Part shown: in pieces, positions 26,489 through 35,128 of the stretch | How the letters are laid out: every line of letters begins with the position of its first letter | How positions within the stretch are numbered: position 1 is the stretch's first letter | Source: Neorhodopirellula pilleata | GTDB taxonomy: Bacteria; Planctomycetota; Planctomycetia; Pirellulales; Pirellulaceae | Assembly: GCF_007859915.1 (NCBI RefSeq) | Contig: NZ_SJPM01000013.1 | Location: 1 to 64,000, forward strand | Length of the DNA: 64,000 bases | Direction of reading: 5' to 3' | Made by a program: the position numbers and the translations under genes | The notes under the pieces: generated by a model | Database searches by the model: none | What the model was told of the DNA's origin: nothing | Seen by the model: the letters and a program-made list of their open reading frames with translations, nothing else

Positions 26489-27850
26489 TTGCTCGACGCC
26501 GCCGATGCGTGCGTGTGGCTGATCGATTCCGACTCGAGCGTGGTTTTCGTTTCCGACCCGATGCGAGCTTGGCTTGAGATCGAATCGGACCTGCCCGCCG
26601 AGGTGGTGCAGGCACTCCTGCCGCCGTCGTTCGCGCGGGGATTACCGGCTGCCGTCCACGGGGCTCGTTCCGACCGTGGCCATCAAACCTGCCGCCTCGT
26701 GATCCCGGCAATGGCGGCCGAGGATCACGTTCCGCTCAAAACCGCAACGGCGCATTTCGTTGTGCTCGGTGGTGGTCAGTCTCATCCAGACTCGGACTGC
26801 CCGACGCTCATCCTGGGATGTCTCGGCGAATTCGTTTCCGATGCCGACATTCCCTGGGAAGTTTGGTTCGGTGAATCGGGCATTCGCGATGCCGCCGAAG
26901 CGGCTGATGCGATTTCGAGTATGCGTGCCGAACGCAAGGCTCGTTGCCAAACGCTCATGGCTGGAAACTCTTCAATCTCGCGTCGATTTCGAAACCGAGT
27001 CGACTTGGCATGTCGCGTTCGCAGTCATGTCGGTCTGTCCGGTGATCCGGGTAGCGGCATGAGCGAATTGGCATCGGTGATTCATCACGGTGATGCGGAC
27101 CGCGCGAACGAACCGTTCGTATGTTTGGACGCTTCGTTGATGGACGCCGAGCTGTTGGAGGTATACGCGTCGCCCGCGATCGTGCCGTTGTCCGATTCAG
27201 AGTCGGCCCGATCAACGTTATGCCTGGATCGTTTCGACGAGATGCCTCGCGACGGGCAGGATAGACTCGTGCAGTTTCTTCAAACGTTTCCAGAACGATT
27301 ACGTTTGATCGGGATGATGAACGCCGATTCGGACGAACCGCTCGCCGATCAACTTCGCGACGAGTTGCACGATGCGATGTGCGTATTGCCCATCACGGTG
27401 CCCCGGCTGCGCGAACGACAAGAAGACCTCCCGGCGATGGCTCAAAGCCTGGCTCGTTCGACGCGGCTATCTCGCGAAGCGATCGAGTTGGTCCAGACGT
27501 ATCCTTGGCCGGGACAATGGGACGAATTGGTCGCCGCAATGCGTTTCGCCGAAGAGGTCGTGCGGGGCGAGCGAATCACACGCGAGCATTTCCCGCTCGC
27601 CATCCGTTCGTTTCGCGTCTCCAACACGTCCACGGCGCAGGCTGTTCGCCACGAAACGTCCGTCGTGATCACAAGAAAAGAAGAGCCACTTCAGGCGTTT
27701 CGCATCGAGTCGCTCGATGCCGCTTTGGCGGCCTACGAGTCGGAACTGATCACCAAAGCGATGCAGGCCGCCGGCGGCAACAAAGCCGACGCGGCTCGCC
27801 GATTGGGCATCAGCCGCGCTCGATTGTTGCGTAAGTTGGAAAGCGAATGA
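26489..27850 (+). CDS. degenerate enhancer-binding-protein-like regulator with Fis HTH
   Basis: At least 453 residues. The N-terminus (DAADACVWLIDSDSSVVFVS) is PAS-like. The middle is AAA+-like but degenerate: the Walker A equivalent at 185-192 is GDPGSGMS with Met for Lys, no GAFTGA loop is present, and LCLDRFDEM and VPRLRERQEDLP mark Walker B and the Arg region. The C-terminus is a Fis-type helix-turn-helix (GGNKADAARRLGISRARLL). It probably binds DNA but is unlikely to hydrolyse ATP or open sigma-54 promoters. The first clear start is TTG 26489, but in-frame coding-like codons go back to 26417, where CTG 26423 is the only near-canonical start. Confidence 0.72.
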   Translation: MLDAADACVWLIDSDSSVVFVSDPMRAWLEIESDLPAEVVQALLPPSFARGLPAAVHGARSDRGHQTCRLVIPAMAAEDHVPLKTATAHFVVLGGGQSHPDSDCPTLILGCLGEFVSDADIPWEVWFGESGIRDAAEAADAISSMRAERKARCQTLMAGNSSISRRFRNRVDLACRVRSHVGLSGDPGSGMSELASVIHHGDADRANEPFVCLDASLMDAELLEVYASPAIVPLSDSESARSTLCLDRFDEMPRDGQDRLVQFLQTFPERLRLIGMMNADSDEPLADQLRDELHDAMCVLPITVPRLRERQEDLPAMAQSLARSTRLSREAIELVQTYPWPGQWDELVAAMRFAEEVVRGERITREHFPLAIRSFRVSNTSTAQAVRHETSVVITRKEEPLQAFRIESLDAALAAYESELITKAMQAAGGNKADAARRLGISRARLLRKLESE

Positions 27851-28284
27851 CGTTCGCATCAAGGCTGCCGATCGCCCCGGTTCCCGATCATTGGTGTTGG
27901 ATCGGTGAGGACGACTCCGCTTACCTGAGGGGACTGATCGATTGGTTAAAATGCCGACGAAACGCGATCGATCAGGCGAACGATTATCATGTTCAACTTC
28001 TGAGCGTCAGTTCAACGAAGAAGATCCAGAAGTTGCTCGCCAAGACGAAGGCAGATGTGTTTGTGTGGTCGATCGACCGAGAAGGGATCGCCACGTTGAT
28101 CCGCGAGATCGTTTGGTTGAAAGCTGTGCAACCGAATGCATTTCAGATCGCAGCCGGCCCCGCATCACCTGCTGAACGAAACGCATTCTTCGAAGCCGGC
28201 GTGCGATTGCACATCGAACATCCCACTCAATGGCACTCGTCCCGTAGGCTGGGTCGCAGCCGCTTCGGCGTAGACCCGGCATAA
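27847..28284 (+). CDS. hypothetical receiver-like protein
   Basis: A 145-residue soluble protein whose ATG overlaps the regulator stop by 4 bases. The alternating strands and helices (YHVQLLSVSSTKKIQKLLA, KADVFVWSIDREG, NAFQIAAGPASPAERNAFFE) suggest a receiver-like alpha/beta fold, without a confident phospho-acceptor Asp. The last dozen residues (RRLGRSRFGVDPA) are encoded by an interspersed repeat with arms gctgggtc and gacccggc, so the C-terminus may be acquired. It is probably a partner of the preceding regulator. Confidence 0.62.
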   Translation: MTFASRLPIAPVPDHWCWIGEDDSAYLRGLIDWLKCRRNAIDQANDYHVQLLSVSSTKKIQKLLAKTKADVFVWSIDREGIATLIREIVWLKAVQPNAFQIAAGPASPAERNAFFEAGVRLHIEHPTQWHSSRRLGRSRFGVDPA

Positions 28285-28411
28285 CGCAGATATCGCGGCT
28301 CTTTGACGACGATCCAGATCAAGCCTAGTGCGACGGGCCAGCAAACACATCAGTCCGTGAATGCATGGGAATTGGAAAGTCAACGACCTTCCGTAATTCA
28401 TTACTGAGGTG

Positions 28412-28513
28412 TTAACGCAGAGTTCGCCGAGACGCAGAGGGCCGCAGAGCGTGGTATTTGACGCAAGTCACCGATCTCTGCGCACCTCTGCGTCTCAGCG
28501 TGCTCTGCGTTAA
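28412..28513. repeat. large imperfect palindrome built on acgcagag units (family C)
   Basis: Arms at 28412-28449 (ttaacgcagagttcgccgag and on) and 28476-28513 are near-complementary over 38 bases with a 26-base centre. Within each arm the unit gcagag recurs three times. It lies between the receiver-like gene and the convergent PEP-CTERM gene. No gene is supported in 28285-28558. Confidence 0.75.
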
Positions 28514-28558
28514 AACTCACACTTCGAAGTTACTTCGCTAACTGGTTTTCCTCGAAAC

Positions 28559-29386
28559 TCAGGCCACTGAAAGTCGCCACGACGGATCTTTGAACCGACT
28601 CAACAGCGATGCACCGACGCCCATTATGAATAGGAAAGCTAACACGGAAGGTTCAGGCACGGCGACCGCTTGCGTGGTGAAGGCGAAGTCGTCGATGTTG
28701 AAGGAACGAGAGCCAGAAGAGGTCGTCGTCGATGGTCGAGCGACAATGTTGATCGCCGTAATCGATGCGTCGGTTGGTGCTTGAAAGTCAAATAAGACCG
28801 CAACACCTCCGAAATTATACGTATAATCCACCGTACTAGAGAACGAGTTTGAATTCATCGCACTGTCGGTATAGAAGACTTCAATCTCCATATTGTCATC
28901 ATCGGTGCTCGACGCAATCCGACGTACTGCGAACGCAACTCGGTTGATCACTTCGGTCGTGCTTGAAAGCGATAGATCAACGCTGACATTGTTCCTGCTG
29001 TTGAGCCATTGATTGCCTGAGAAGAAAGGTGACGATGTCCCAAAGGAAATCGCAAACGCATTCGTCGGAGATGGGCCGGGATCTTGTGTCCCTAACAACG
29101 TGATTGTCTTGCCGCCGTTAGCGTAGGTTCCGATCACGGTTTGCGGATCGGGTCCTAACGTGCCGTTGTCAAAATTGATCACGCCACCCATTCCGGCATT
29201 CCACGCGTCGCGAAACTCACCTTGAAGCTGCAGCCGAGCTGGTTCGGATTGAGGAATGTTGCTCGCGATGTCGGTATTGCGATTTTGCGGATTGAAATCC
29301 CCGACCGTCACAAAAGCTGCCCGACTGATACCACTCAACGCCAGCCACGAAAACACCGCCAGCAGAATCATCCTTGAACATTTCAT
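28559..29386 (-). CDS. PEP-CTERM sorting-domain protein
   Basis: A 275-residue exported protein. A signal peptide (MILLAVFSWLALSGISRA) and a beta-rich body (INFDNGTLGPDPQTVIGTY and SRSFNIDDFAF) precede the sorting signal VPEPSVLAFLFIMGVGASLL with a following Arg at about 243-265. Such proteins are handled by an exosortase and are linked to extracellular matrix. The tail after the signal is longer than usual (FKDPSWRLSVA), and its last codons come from a half copy of palindrome family B. No exosortase gene is in the window. Confidence 0.85.
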   Translation of the reverse strand: MKCSRMILLAVFSWLALSGISRAAFVTVGDFNPQNRNTDIASNIPQSEPARLQLQGEFRDAWNAGMGGVINFDNGTLGPDPQTVIGTYANGGKTITLLGTQDPGPSPTNAFAISFGTSSPFFSGNQWLNSRNNVSVDLSLSSTTEVINRVAFAVRRIASSTDDDNMEIEVFYTDSAMNSNSFSSTVDYTYNFGGVAVLFDFQAPTDASITAINIVARPSTTTSSGSRSFNIDDFAFTTQAVAVPEPSVLAFLFIMGVGASLLSRFKDPSWRLSVA

Positions 29387-29590
29387 TGCGTTTCGAATCC
29401 TATCGTTAGCTGGGAAGGGCGCAGGATTCTAAAGTGAACCCCCGTCCCATGTCATCGCCCCTCGAATGGGGCCGGGGCTGGCGTTAGGGCTGAGGCACCG
29501 ATCGTCATCCATGGTGCGATTTGGCCGATTCGCTACAATAAGCTCGTTCGCTATGCTTCTCTCCATTCTGCCCTGATCTGGCTACTGCTG

Positions 29591-30520
29591 ATGGCTTTCC
29601 GTTTGCCCGTTATCGCCGCCCCTGAGATGCCCGCCGGAACCGAGGTCAGCGCGACCGGTCGGTTGCCTCGTTGGCTCAAGCGGCCGATCCCCAAATCCAA
29701 TTCCAACCATCTGACCGATCAATTGATGGAGGAGCTGAATTTAGAAACGGTGTGTGAGAACGCCAAATGCCCCAACCGGATGGAATGCTACAGCCAACAG
29801 ACCGCCACGTTCATGATCCTGGGCAACGTCTGCACCCGCCCCTGTGGTTTCTGCGCCGTCCATCGAGGCCGCCCGCCCGAAGCCCCGGCGGTCGACGAAC
29901 CGACCCGGATTGCTCAGGCGGCCCTGAAGTTGGGACTCAAACACGTCGTCATCACCAGCGTCACGCGGGACGACCTTCCCGACGGCGGGGCGGATCACTT
30001 TTATCAATGTGTTGTTGCCGTGCGAGAGGCGACCGGAGCAACAACGGAAGTCCTGACCCCGGACTTCGTTCACTGCAAGGATGCGTTGGAGCGTGTGATC
30101 GAAGCCCGCCCCGATGTGTTTAACCACAATATGGAAACCGTGCCTCGTTTGTACCGCCGCGTTCGCGGCCCCAAGAGCGATTACGCCTGGACCTTGCAGA
30201 TGATGCGGGAGGTCAAACGGTACGATTCGTCGGTCAAAACCAAGAGCGGCTTGATGTTGGGCTTGGGCGAAGAGCGCGGCGAACTGCTCGATGCCTTGGC
30301 CGACCTTCGCGAATACGGCGTGGATTTCTTGACGCTCGGCCAATACCTGCAACCGGGCGAGAAATACCTACCGGTCGTTCGCTACGTTCCGCCGGAAGAG
30401 TTCGACGAGATTGCCGATTTAGCAAGGGCGATGGGATTCGCCAAAGTCGCCGCCGGCCCGTTCGTGCGAAGCAGCTACCACGCCCGCGACATGGCCGAAA
30501 CCGATGTGACATCCTCCTAA
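29591..30520 (+). CDS. lipA: lipoyl synthase
   Basis: A 309-residue radical-SAM enzyme that inserts two sulfurs into protein-bound octanoyl groups. Two iron-sulfur motifs are present: CENAKCPNRMEC (auxiliary cluster) and CTRPCGFC (radical SAM CxxxCxxC). Further signatures are VTRDDLPDGGADHF, FNHNMETVPRLYR and LGQYLQPGEKYLP, and it ends with the usual GPFVRSSYHA. The ATG at 29591 gives a normal length. It overlaps the convergent DMT gene by 4 bases. lipB is not in the window. Confidence 0.95.
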   Translation: MAFRLPVIAAPEMPAGTEVSATGRLPRWLKRPIPKSNSNHLTDQLMEELNLETVCENAKCPNRMECYSQQTATFMILGNVCTRPCGFCAVHRGRPPEAPAVDEPTRIAQAALKLGLKHVVITSVTRDDLPDGGADHFYQCVVAVREATGATTEVLTPDFVHCKDALERVIEARPDVFNHNMETVPRLYRRVRGPKSDYAWTLQMMREVKRYDSSVKTKSGLMLGLGEERGELLDALADLREYGVDFLTLGQYLQPGEKYLPVVRYVPPEEFDEIADLARAMGFAKVAAGPFVRSSYHARDMAETDVTSS

Positions 30521-31449
30521 TCGTCCGTTGGGATCATCAGCATCAAGATCGCCAACGTGATCAAAACCGCCCCGACCAATCGCATTACTTTGACCGATCG
30601 TGGGGCGGCGAACTCTTCTCTTGAAAAGAAACCGCCGACGGTGGCAACGGCGATCACGCTCCACAAACCGCGCGAGCTGTAGACGACATTGGCCGACGCG
30701 GCTTGTCCCCACGTTCCGATGGCGTAGGTCAAGAACACCGATTGCAACCCGGTCAGAATCGATCCGCTGATCAGCCAAGGCCATGCCGCCCGCGAAATCG
30801 CCGAATAACGGCCCTCGAGCATCGGGATCATCAACAATAGCGAAATCCCGGCGGAAAAGAACATCGTCAGTGGCAAGAACGTGGCGGGCGAGAACGCCGG
30901 CGACCAAACTTGGATCATCGAATCAAAGATCGCGTAAGCCAACGCCGCCACCAATGACAACACGGCCGTCAAGCCGATCCGGCCGCCCCAAAACCGCGTC
31001 GTATCGGTCGCCGGACGTGTCAATCCGTTGCCTCCTTGGTAGCTTAAACAGGCGATCGCGATGATCGCCAAAACCGACGCCGGCCAAATCCAAACGCTGG
31101 GAACTTGCCCGACGAATACCAACAACAACGCCGCGACGAACAAAATCTTCAATCCTAAGATCGGCGTGGCGACCGAAACGTCGCCTTGCGTGACCGCCAA
31201 CACCACGAACGTTTGGCCGATGACAAAAAAGACACCCACGACAAACGGCTGCCAAAGCAACGAATAGTCCGTCAGCGGATCGCCCCAAAATAGCATGGGA
31301 GCGAACACCAACGCGGCGACAAGATTGCACAGCAACGTCGTACGCCAAGGCCCGGGATTCCAGATCGTCGAACGCTTGAGCATCAAGACGCCGGCGGTGT
31401 AAATCAAAGCGCCGGCGAGCGCGCAAATGAAAGTTCCGGCGGAGATCAA
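30517..31449 (-). CDS. EamA/DMT-family transporter
   Basis: A 310-residue integral membrane protein with about ten helices in two EamA-like repeats, with segments such as FICALAGALIYTAGVLML, TFVVLAVTQGDVSVATPIL and SGSILTGLQSVFLTYAIG. The start is a TTG with aaaggaaa upstream. DMT proteins export or import small metabolites; the substrate is unknown. Its stop region overlaps the 3' end of lipA. The stator-like gene set ends about 95 bases upstream and runs the same way, but the gap makes co-function uncertain. Confidence 0.85.
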   Translation of the reverse strand: MISAGTFICALAGALIYTAGVLMLKRSTIWNPGPWRTTLLCNLVAALVFAPMLFWGDPLTDYSLLWQPFVVGVFFVIGQTFVVLAVTQGDVSVATPILGLKILFVAALLLVFVGQVPSVWIWPASVLAIIAIACLSYQGGNGLTRPATDTTRFWGGRIGLTAVLSLVAALAYAIFDSMIQVWSPAFSPATFLPLTMFFSAGISLLLMIPMLEGRYSAISRAAWPWLISGSILTGLQSVFLTYAIGTWGQAASANVVYSSRGLWSVIAVATVGGFFSREEFAAPRSVKVMRLVGAVLITLAILMLMIPTDD

Positions 31450-31506
31450 ACGAGTTTCCTTTCAAAGCAATGTTCGTTGGGCCAGTATCAGCAACCCATG
31501 GACCGT

Positions 31507-31563
31507 CATTGAACCAATCGGCTGTCATTGAACCAACGGGCGGTTATTGCACCAACGGGCTGG
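31507..31563. repeat. three 19-bp tandem units at the end of the stator-like set
   Basis: Units cattgaaccaatcggctgt, cattgaaccaacgggcggt and tattgcaccaacgggctgg follow each other. The last one contains the stop codon of the preceding minus-strand gene. Confidence 0.75.
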
Positions 31564-32452
31564 CCGACGAGCCGAAAGACAATTCCGATTCGTCGTTGCA
31601 AGGGATCGTCCGATAACGATAGCCGACCGATTGCAAGGCATCGCACACCGTGTTGAATTGACCGAACGAATCATCCCAAACCGCAATCGTGACATGATAT
31701 CGACTTGGTGGATAGCTGCGACGAATCCGATCGGCAAACGCTTTCATCGCTGTCGCCGTGACCGGTGTCCCCCGGTGAGGCTTGGGGGTGATGCGGGTCT
31801 TGCTTCGTTCGATGTCGATCGCGAAAAAATCGTTCACGTTGAACGTACGACTGTTGGGCGAATCTTGGAACAGATAAACACGTCCGTACCGCAACACCAA
31901 GATCGTTTCCGTCGAGTCGGCCAATTCTAGTGGCCGGAAAGCGATCGAACGTTGACCGACCTTTTCGGCTCGCTCGAGTTCATCGCGACGGGTCGCTAAT
32001 TTTCCGGCAAGTTGATCGCGGCGATTTCGCTTTTCGGCATGATCAGACTGTTGGCGATCCGCACGCTCGCTCGCTGCGTCGAATTCTTTCTGCGACCGCG
32101 CGGTCGCGCGCGTGGCATCGTCCAACAGCGACCGAATCGCTTTAATTTCTTTCAACTTGGGCACGTCTTCGGAATCACCAGGCAAGTTCGCTAGGACGGT
32201 TTGCTCGGTTGCGATCGCTTGAACGGTTTGACGAATCTCCATCTGAACGATCCGGTCGTCCGTCGGCGGATGCACCTGGGTGGGTGCTTCGGGGACGGAT
32301 TCCGGTTGCACCGCTGGGGCACCCCGAGAGAGGATCATCAGCGCCGCGAGCAGCGTCAAGAACATCACTCCGCCGAACACGTTCGACACCGTATCAAGCA
32401 ATAGGTCCAACGCATCGTCGTTTTCGGGCGCTCCTCGGCGACGACGGGTCAT
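31544..32452 (-). CDS. ExbD/MotB-like stator subunit with coiled coil, type 2
   Basis: A 302-residue protein with one N-terminal transmembrane helix (about 23-42) preceded by charged residues. The segment ENDDALDLLLDTVSNVFGG places Asp20 at the start of the helix, as in ExbD/MotB where this Asp binds the translocated ion. A coiled coil (about 75-170) follows and then a mixed alpha/beta C-terminal domain (RYGRVYLFQDSPNSRTFNV and YHVTIAVWDDSFGQFNTV). It overlaps the other B-type gene by 4 bases. Family-level identity is unassigned; the role is inferred from the Asp, the topology and the channel-like neighbour. Confidence 0.7.
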   Translation of the reverse strand: MTRRRRGAPENDDALDLLLDTVSNVFGGVMFLTLLAALMILSRGAPAVQPESVPEAPTQVHPPTDDRIVQMEIRQTVQAIATEQTVLANLPGDSEDVPKLKEIKAIRSLLDDATRATARSQKEFDAASERADRQQSDHAEKRNRRDQLAGKLATRRDELERAEKVGQRSIAFRPLELADSTETILVLRYGRVYLFQDSPNSRTFNVNDFFAIDIERSKTRITPKPHRGTPVTATAMKAFADRIRRSYPPSRYHVTIAVWDDSFGQFNTVCDALQSVGYRYRTIPCNDESELSFGSSASPLVQ

Positions 32453-33273
32453 GGTGCGGCCACTCCGCGATCGGAGGGCTGTTGGATGATTTGCGTTTCG
32501 GAATCGAGTAGTTCCAATGCGACGTTGTATCCGAGCGATCGCATCGCCCTTAACAGCTCGCTCGCCCCGCCCGCCGCGGAGGGACGAAACAGCAAGACAA
32601 CCGATAGTGAGCCTTGATTTTGTCGTAATCGTTCGGCAATTCGCTTGGCGAGCGTGGGCGGCTCGATCGATTCCTCGAACTCCATGCGATCGTTGTTCGA
32701 TGGATCTTGCAAACTCATTAACTCAGCCGATCGACGTCGCACATCAACCAACCAAACATCGGCTCGTGAATCGGTTGCCCGAAATGTGATGAATTCACCG
32801 CCCGCGAACCGCTGCAATTCGGCTTCGATCACGGCGAGTTCGTTCTGCATCGATTCCACTTCTCGTTCGACTCGTTGGAACTCATCGCTGCTGGCGTTTG
32901 TCGTGATCTGTTCTGCGAGCGATTCGGTATCGCGATTCAAGTCTTGTTGGCGGGCGAGTGTTTCGTCGAGGCGTTTGTGCAGTTCCCTCAATGTCGCATC
33001 GGCACCGATCGACTGAACCTCGAGCCGATCCTCGGTTTGTGAACGCAAGGAAGCGAGTCGTTCGCGGAGTTGTTCGAGGTGCTCGATATCGGAGTCCGAC
33101 GCGACCGGGAACAGGGGGCCGTCGGTCCGCTCCGATCGAACTTTTTGAGCCGCCGGAATCGCCAGTTGAACGACCAATAGCAACAGGATGAACAACATCA
33201 CGCCGGCGACACCGGTGATGATGTCCTGGAACGCGAACAAGCTCAGCGCGTTTTCTTGACGGCGGCGGCCCAT
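32449..33273 (-). CDS. ExbD/MotB-like stator subunit with coiled coil, type 1
   Basis: A 274-residue protein. The N-terminus LSLFAFQDIITGVAGVMLF carries Asp17 just before a helix at about 18-38. A coiled coil with heptad pattern spans about 60-150 (LEQLRERLASLRSQTEDRL and VEREVESMQNELAVIEAEL). The C-terminal domain of about 100 residues (FITFRATDSRADVWLVDVR and LSVVLLFRPSAAGGASELL) could be periplasmic and bind an unknown partner. It starts 1 base after the channel-like gene and overlaps the second B-type gene. The two B-type proteins are only distantly similar. Confidence 0.7.
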   Translation of the reverse strand: MGRRRQENALSLFAFQDIITGVAGVMLFILLLLVVQLAIPAAQKVRSERTDGPLFPVASDSDIEHLEQLRERLASLRSQTEDRLEVQSIGADATLRELHKRLDETLARQQDLNRDTESLAEQITTNASSDEFQRVEREVESMQNELAVIEAELQRFAGGEFITFRATDSRADVWLVDVRRRSAELMSLQDPSNNDRMEFEESIEPPTLAKRIAERLRQNQGSLSVVLLFRPSAAGGASELLRAMRSLGYNVALELLDSETQIIQQPSDRGVAAP

Positions 33274-33274
33274 C

Positions 33275-34165
33275 TCAATCGCTCGTTTCGATTTGATTGA
33301 GTCGCAGTCGATTGACGATCACCCGTTGGCAATGCTCGGCGCACTCGTCCAAGAATTCCTCCTCACGTTTCTTGACAAACGTGATCAGCATTTGGACGGC
33401 GAGCGCGGCGACCAAGGCGACAAGCGTGGTCTCAAACGCGGTGGCCAACCCTCCGGTGACGCCTTTGAGCGCGTCGATCAACTGCGCCGGGTCATCGGTT
33501 TCGCTGAGCACTTTGCCGAAACCGCCGATCGCGGCGGAGAGCCCCGAGACGGTTCCAATGAAACCGAGAATCGGGATCGCCCATACCAGACCACGGATCG
33601 CGTTGTAACTGGTTTCCATCGTCGACTCGTCGTGGTCCGCTTGGCTGCGCAAGATCTCGCCGACATCCGTCACCCGCCCGAGATTTCGCAGATTCGACAG
33701 TGCGATGTGAACACGATTGAGCAGCACGAAACTTTTGGGATCGTCGCTCACTTGAAACAATCGATCCATCACACGATCAACGGTCGCGACCGAAAGCACG
33801 AATCCGGTTTCTTCGGGGATCAAGTCCAACTCGAGCGCACGTCGTTGTAATCGCAGTTTGCTGAGTTTAATCATCAAGATCACCAATGACCAGATCGTGA
33901 AGAACACAATCACATACGGCGTGAAACCACGTTCGGTCAGCATATCGGTGTAAACGTTCGGCTCGACCACCATTAACGTGGCATAGATCGCGATGGTCAT
34001 CGCCGCCGCGATCAGCGAACTGAGCAAGCCGTTGACCCGCGTGAATCGACTGCCGCGAAATCCCATTCGCTGTTCGATGTCACGCAGAGACCAAACCAAA
34101 CGTGAAGACGGCTCCGGCATGGAAGCCGCAGGAAACGAGTTAGGTATAGGCGGACCGACTGTCAC
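33275..34165 (-). CDS. MotA/TolQ/ExbB-family proton channel
   Basis: A 296-residue protein with four predicted helices at about 46-67, 84-102, 192-214 and 236-265. The third and fourth carry the family signatures AIPILGFIGTVSGLSAAIG and GVTGGLATAFETTLVALVAA. A large cytoplasmic loop (105-190) is helical. Such proteins form pentameric rings that use ion flow to drive work on a B-type partner. The start is GTG 34165, with ATG 34120 as an alternative. It sits between the double-GYF gene (9 bases) and the type 1 B gene (1 base), so one transcript is very likely. Confidence 0.88.
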   Translation of the reverse strand: MTVGPPIPNSFPAASMPEPSSRLVWSLRDIEQRMGFRGSRFTRVNGLLSSLIAAAMTIAIYATLMVVEPNVYTDMLTERGFTPYVIVFFTIWSLVILMIKLSKLRLQRRALELDLIPEETGFVLSVATVDRVMDRLFQVSDDPKSFVLLNRVHIALSNLRNLGRVTDVGEILRSQADHDESTMETSYNAIRGLVWAIPILGFIGTVSGLSAAIGGFGKVLSETDDPAQLIDALKGVTGGLATAFETTLVALVAALAVQMLITFVKKREEEFLDECAEHCQRVIVNRLRLNQIETSD

Positions 34166-34174
34166 GGACGACTT

Positions 34175-35128
34175 TCAAACGGGTTGATAGATTGCGAATG
34201 CGGTAGTTAGTAGGACAACCAAAGCCATCATCAATGCGGCAAGAGTCCACGCCAGCGATTTCCAAGCCGTCGTCGCCGTGCGAATCGCATCGACGATCGT
34301 CGCGCCGGACCTGGCTTCGCCAGCCGTAGTCAGTTCCTTTTTCAAGGCCACCAAATGGACGCCTAGCCAAAGGACGAATGCACCAACGACGACGTGGACC
34401 ACTCCCAGAACCAATTGTGGAATCGAGAAAAGCATTGCACAAGCGACAAGGCAAACCACGCCAAATCCGATCAGAACTACGCCCAAAAGGAACGCTGCAT
34501 TGCGAGCCCATCCGACGGCCGACGACCATTGCTGTAATTCATAGTTGATCTGATCGACGACCGTACCGCCGGACGCGGCGAAGGGTGCGGTGGTTGAAGA
34601 CGCAGCCACACCGGACGTTCGCCCGCTAGCGGATTGGAAATAGGCGGCGAGAGAGGGGACCGAGCCGGCTTCGGCCCAGTTTTCCATGTCACTCTTCCAG
34701 ACCATGTCGGTGTTCGAGAGACGGCGAGTCCGAATCAGTTCAACCAGTTCTGCGGAACCGATCGGTCCTTGTTGGGCTCCGTTGACGGCGTAATACCAGG
34801 ACGTGGAATCGTCGGCCGGGGACGCCGAGTCGTTTTCCCATGGATCGTCGACATGAACAAAGCCCGGATCCGCGCTGGCGACTGGGCCTTCGGCAGCCGT
34901 TGATATCGATCGCGTTGTCGGTTTTGGAACCGGGGAGCGCGAATCCGGGGCGGTGCTTACCGCGACGAACAACTCCGGCATTGCGGCGGCCGGCCGCCAA
35001 TTTTGTCCATCGCCGCTGATTTCGTGGATGCGGCTGAGTTGGCCTCGGGCGACGAGAGTGTCCAATTTCGCACGATCGATCGGCCCATGAACGCGGCCTC
35101 GGATTCGGACGTAAAACGCTGCACTCAT
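34175..35128 (-). CDS. double GYF-domain membrane protein
   Basis: A 317-residue protein with two GYF_2-type domains at about 5-54 (FYVRIRGRVHGPIDRAKL) and 111-164 (WYYAVNGAQQGPIGSAELV), both with the GPI/GPID core, joined by an acidic linker. The C-terminal third has three helices at about 211-235, 238-262 and 290-313. GYF_2 domains are thought to bind proline-rich or partner peptides; here they would face the cytoplasm. From the ATG at 35128; a TTG 8 codons earlier is less likely. It is the first gene of the four-gene stator-like set. Confidence 0.8.
   Translation of the reverse strand: MSAAFYVRIRGRVHGPIDRAKLDTLVARGQLSRIHEISGDGQNWRPAAAMPELFVAVSTAPDSRSPVPKPTTRSISTAAEGPVASADPGFVHVDDPWENDSASPADDSTSWYYAVNGAQQGPIGSAELVELIRTRRLSNTDMVWKSDMENWAEAGSVPSLAAYFQSASGRTSGVAASSTTAPFAASGGTVVDQINYELQQWSSAVGWARNAAFLLGVVLIGFGVVCLVACAMLFSIPQLVLGVVHVVVGAFVLWLGVHLVALKKELTTAGEARSGATIVDAIRTATTAWKSLAWTLAALMMALVVLLTTAFAIYQPV

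Noticed and set aside
31544..35128. Zorya defence system
   Set aside because: A MotA/MotB-like pair is present but there is no ZorC, ZorD helicase/nuclease or ZorE, the B-type proteins lack a peptidoglycan-binding domain I can recognise, and no defence genes adjoin.
31544..35128. Standard ExbBD-TonB or Tol-Pal system
   Set aside because: No TonB, TolA, TolB or Pal gene is near, and the coiled-coil B-type proteins are much longer than ExbD or TolR.
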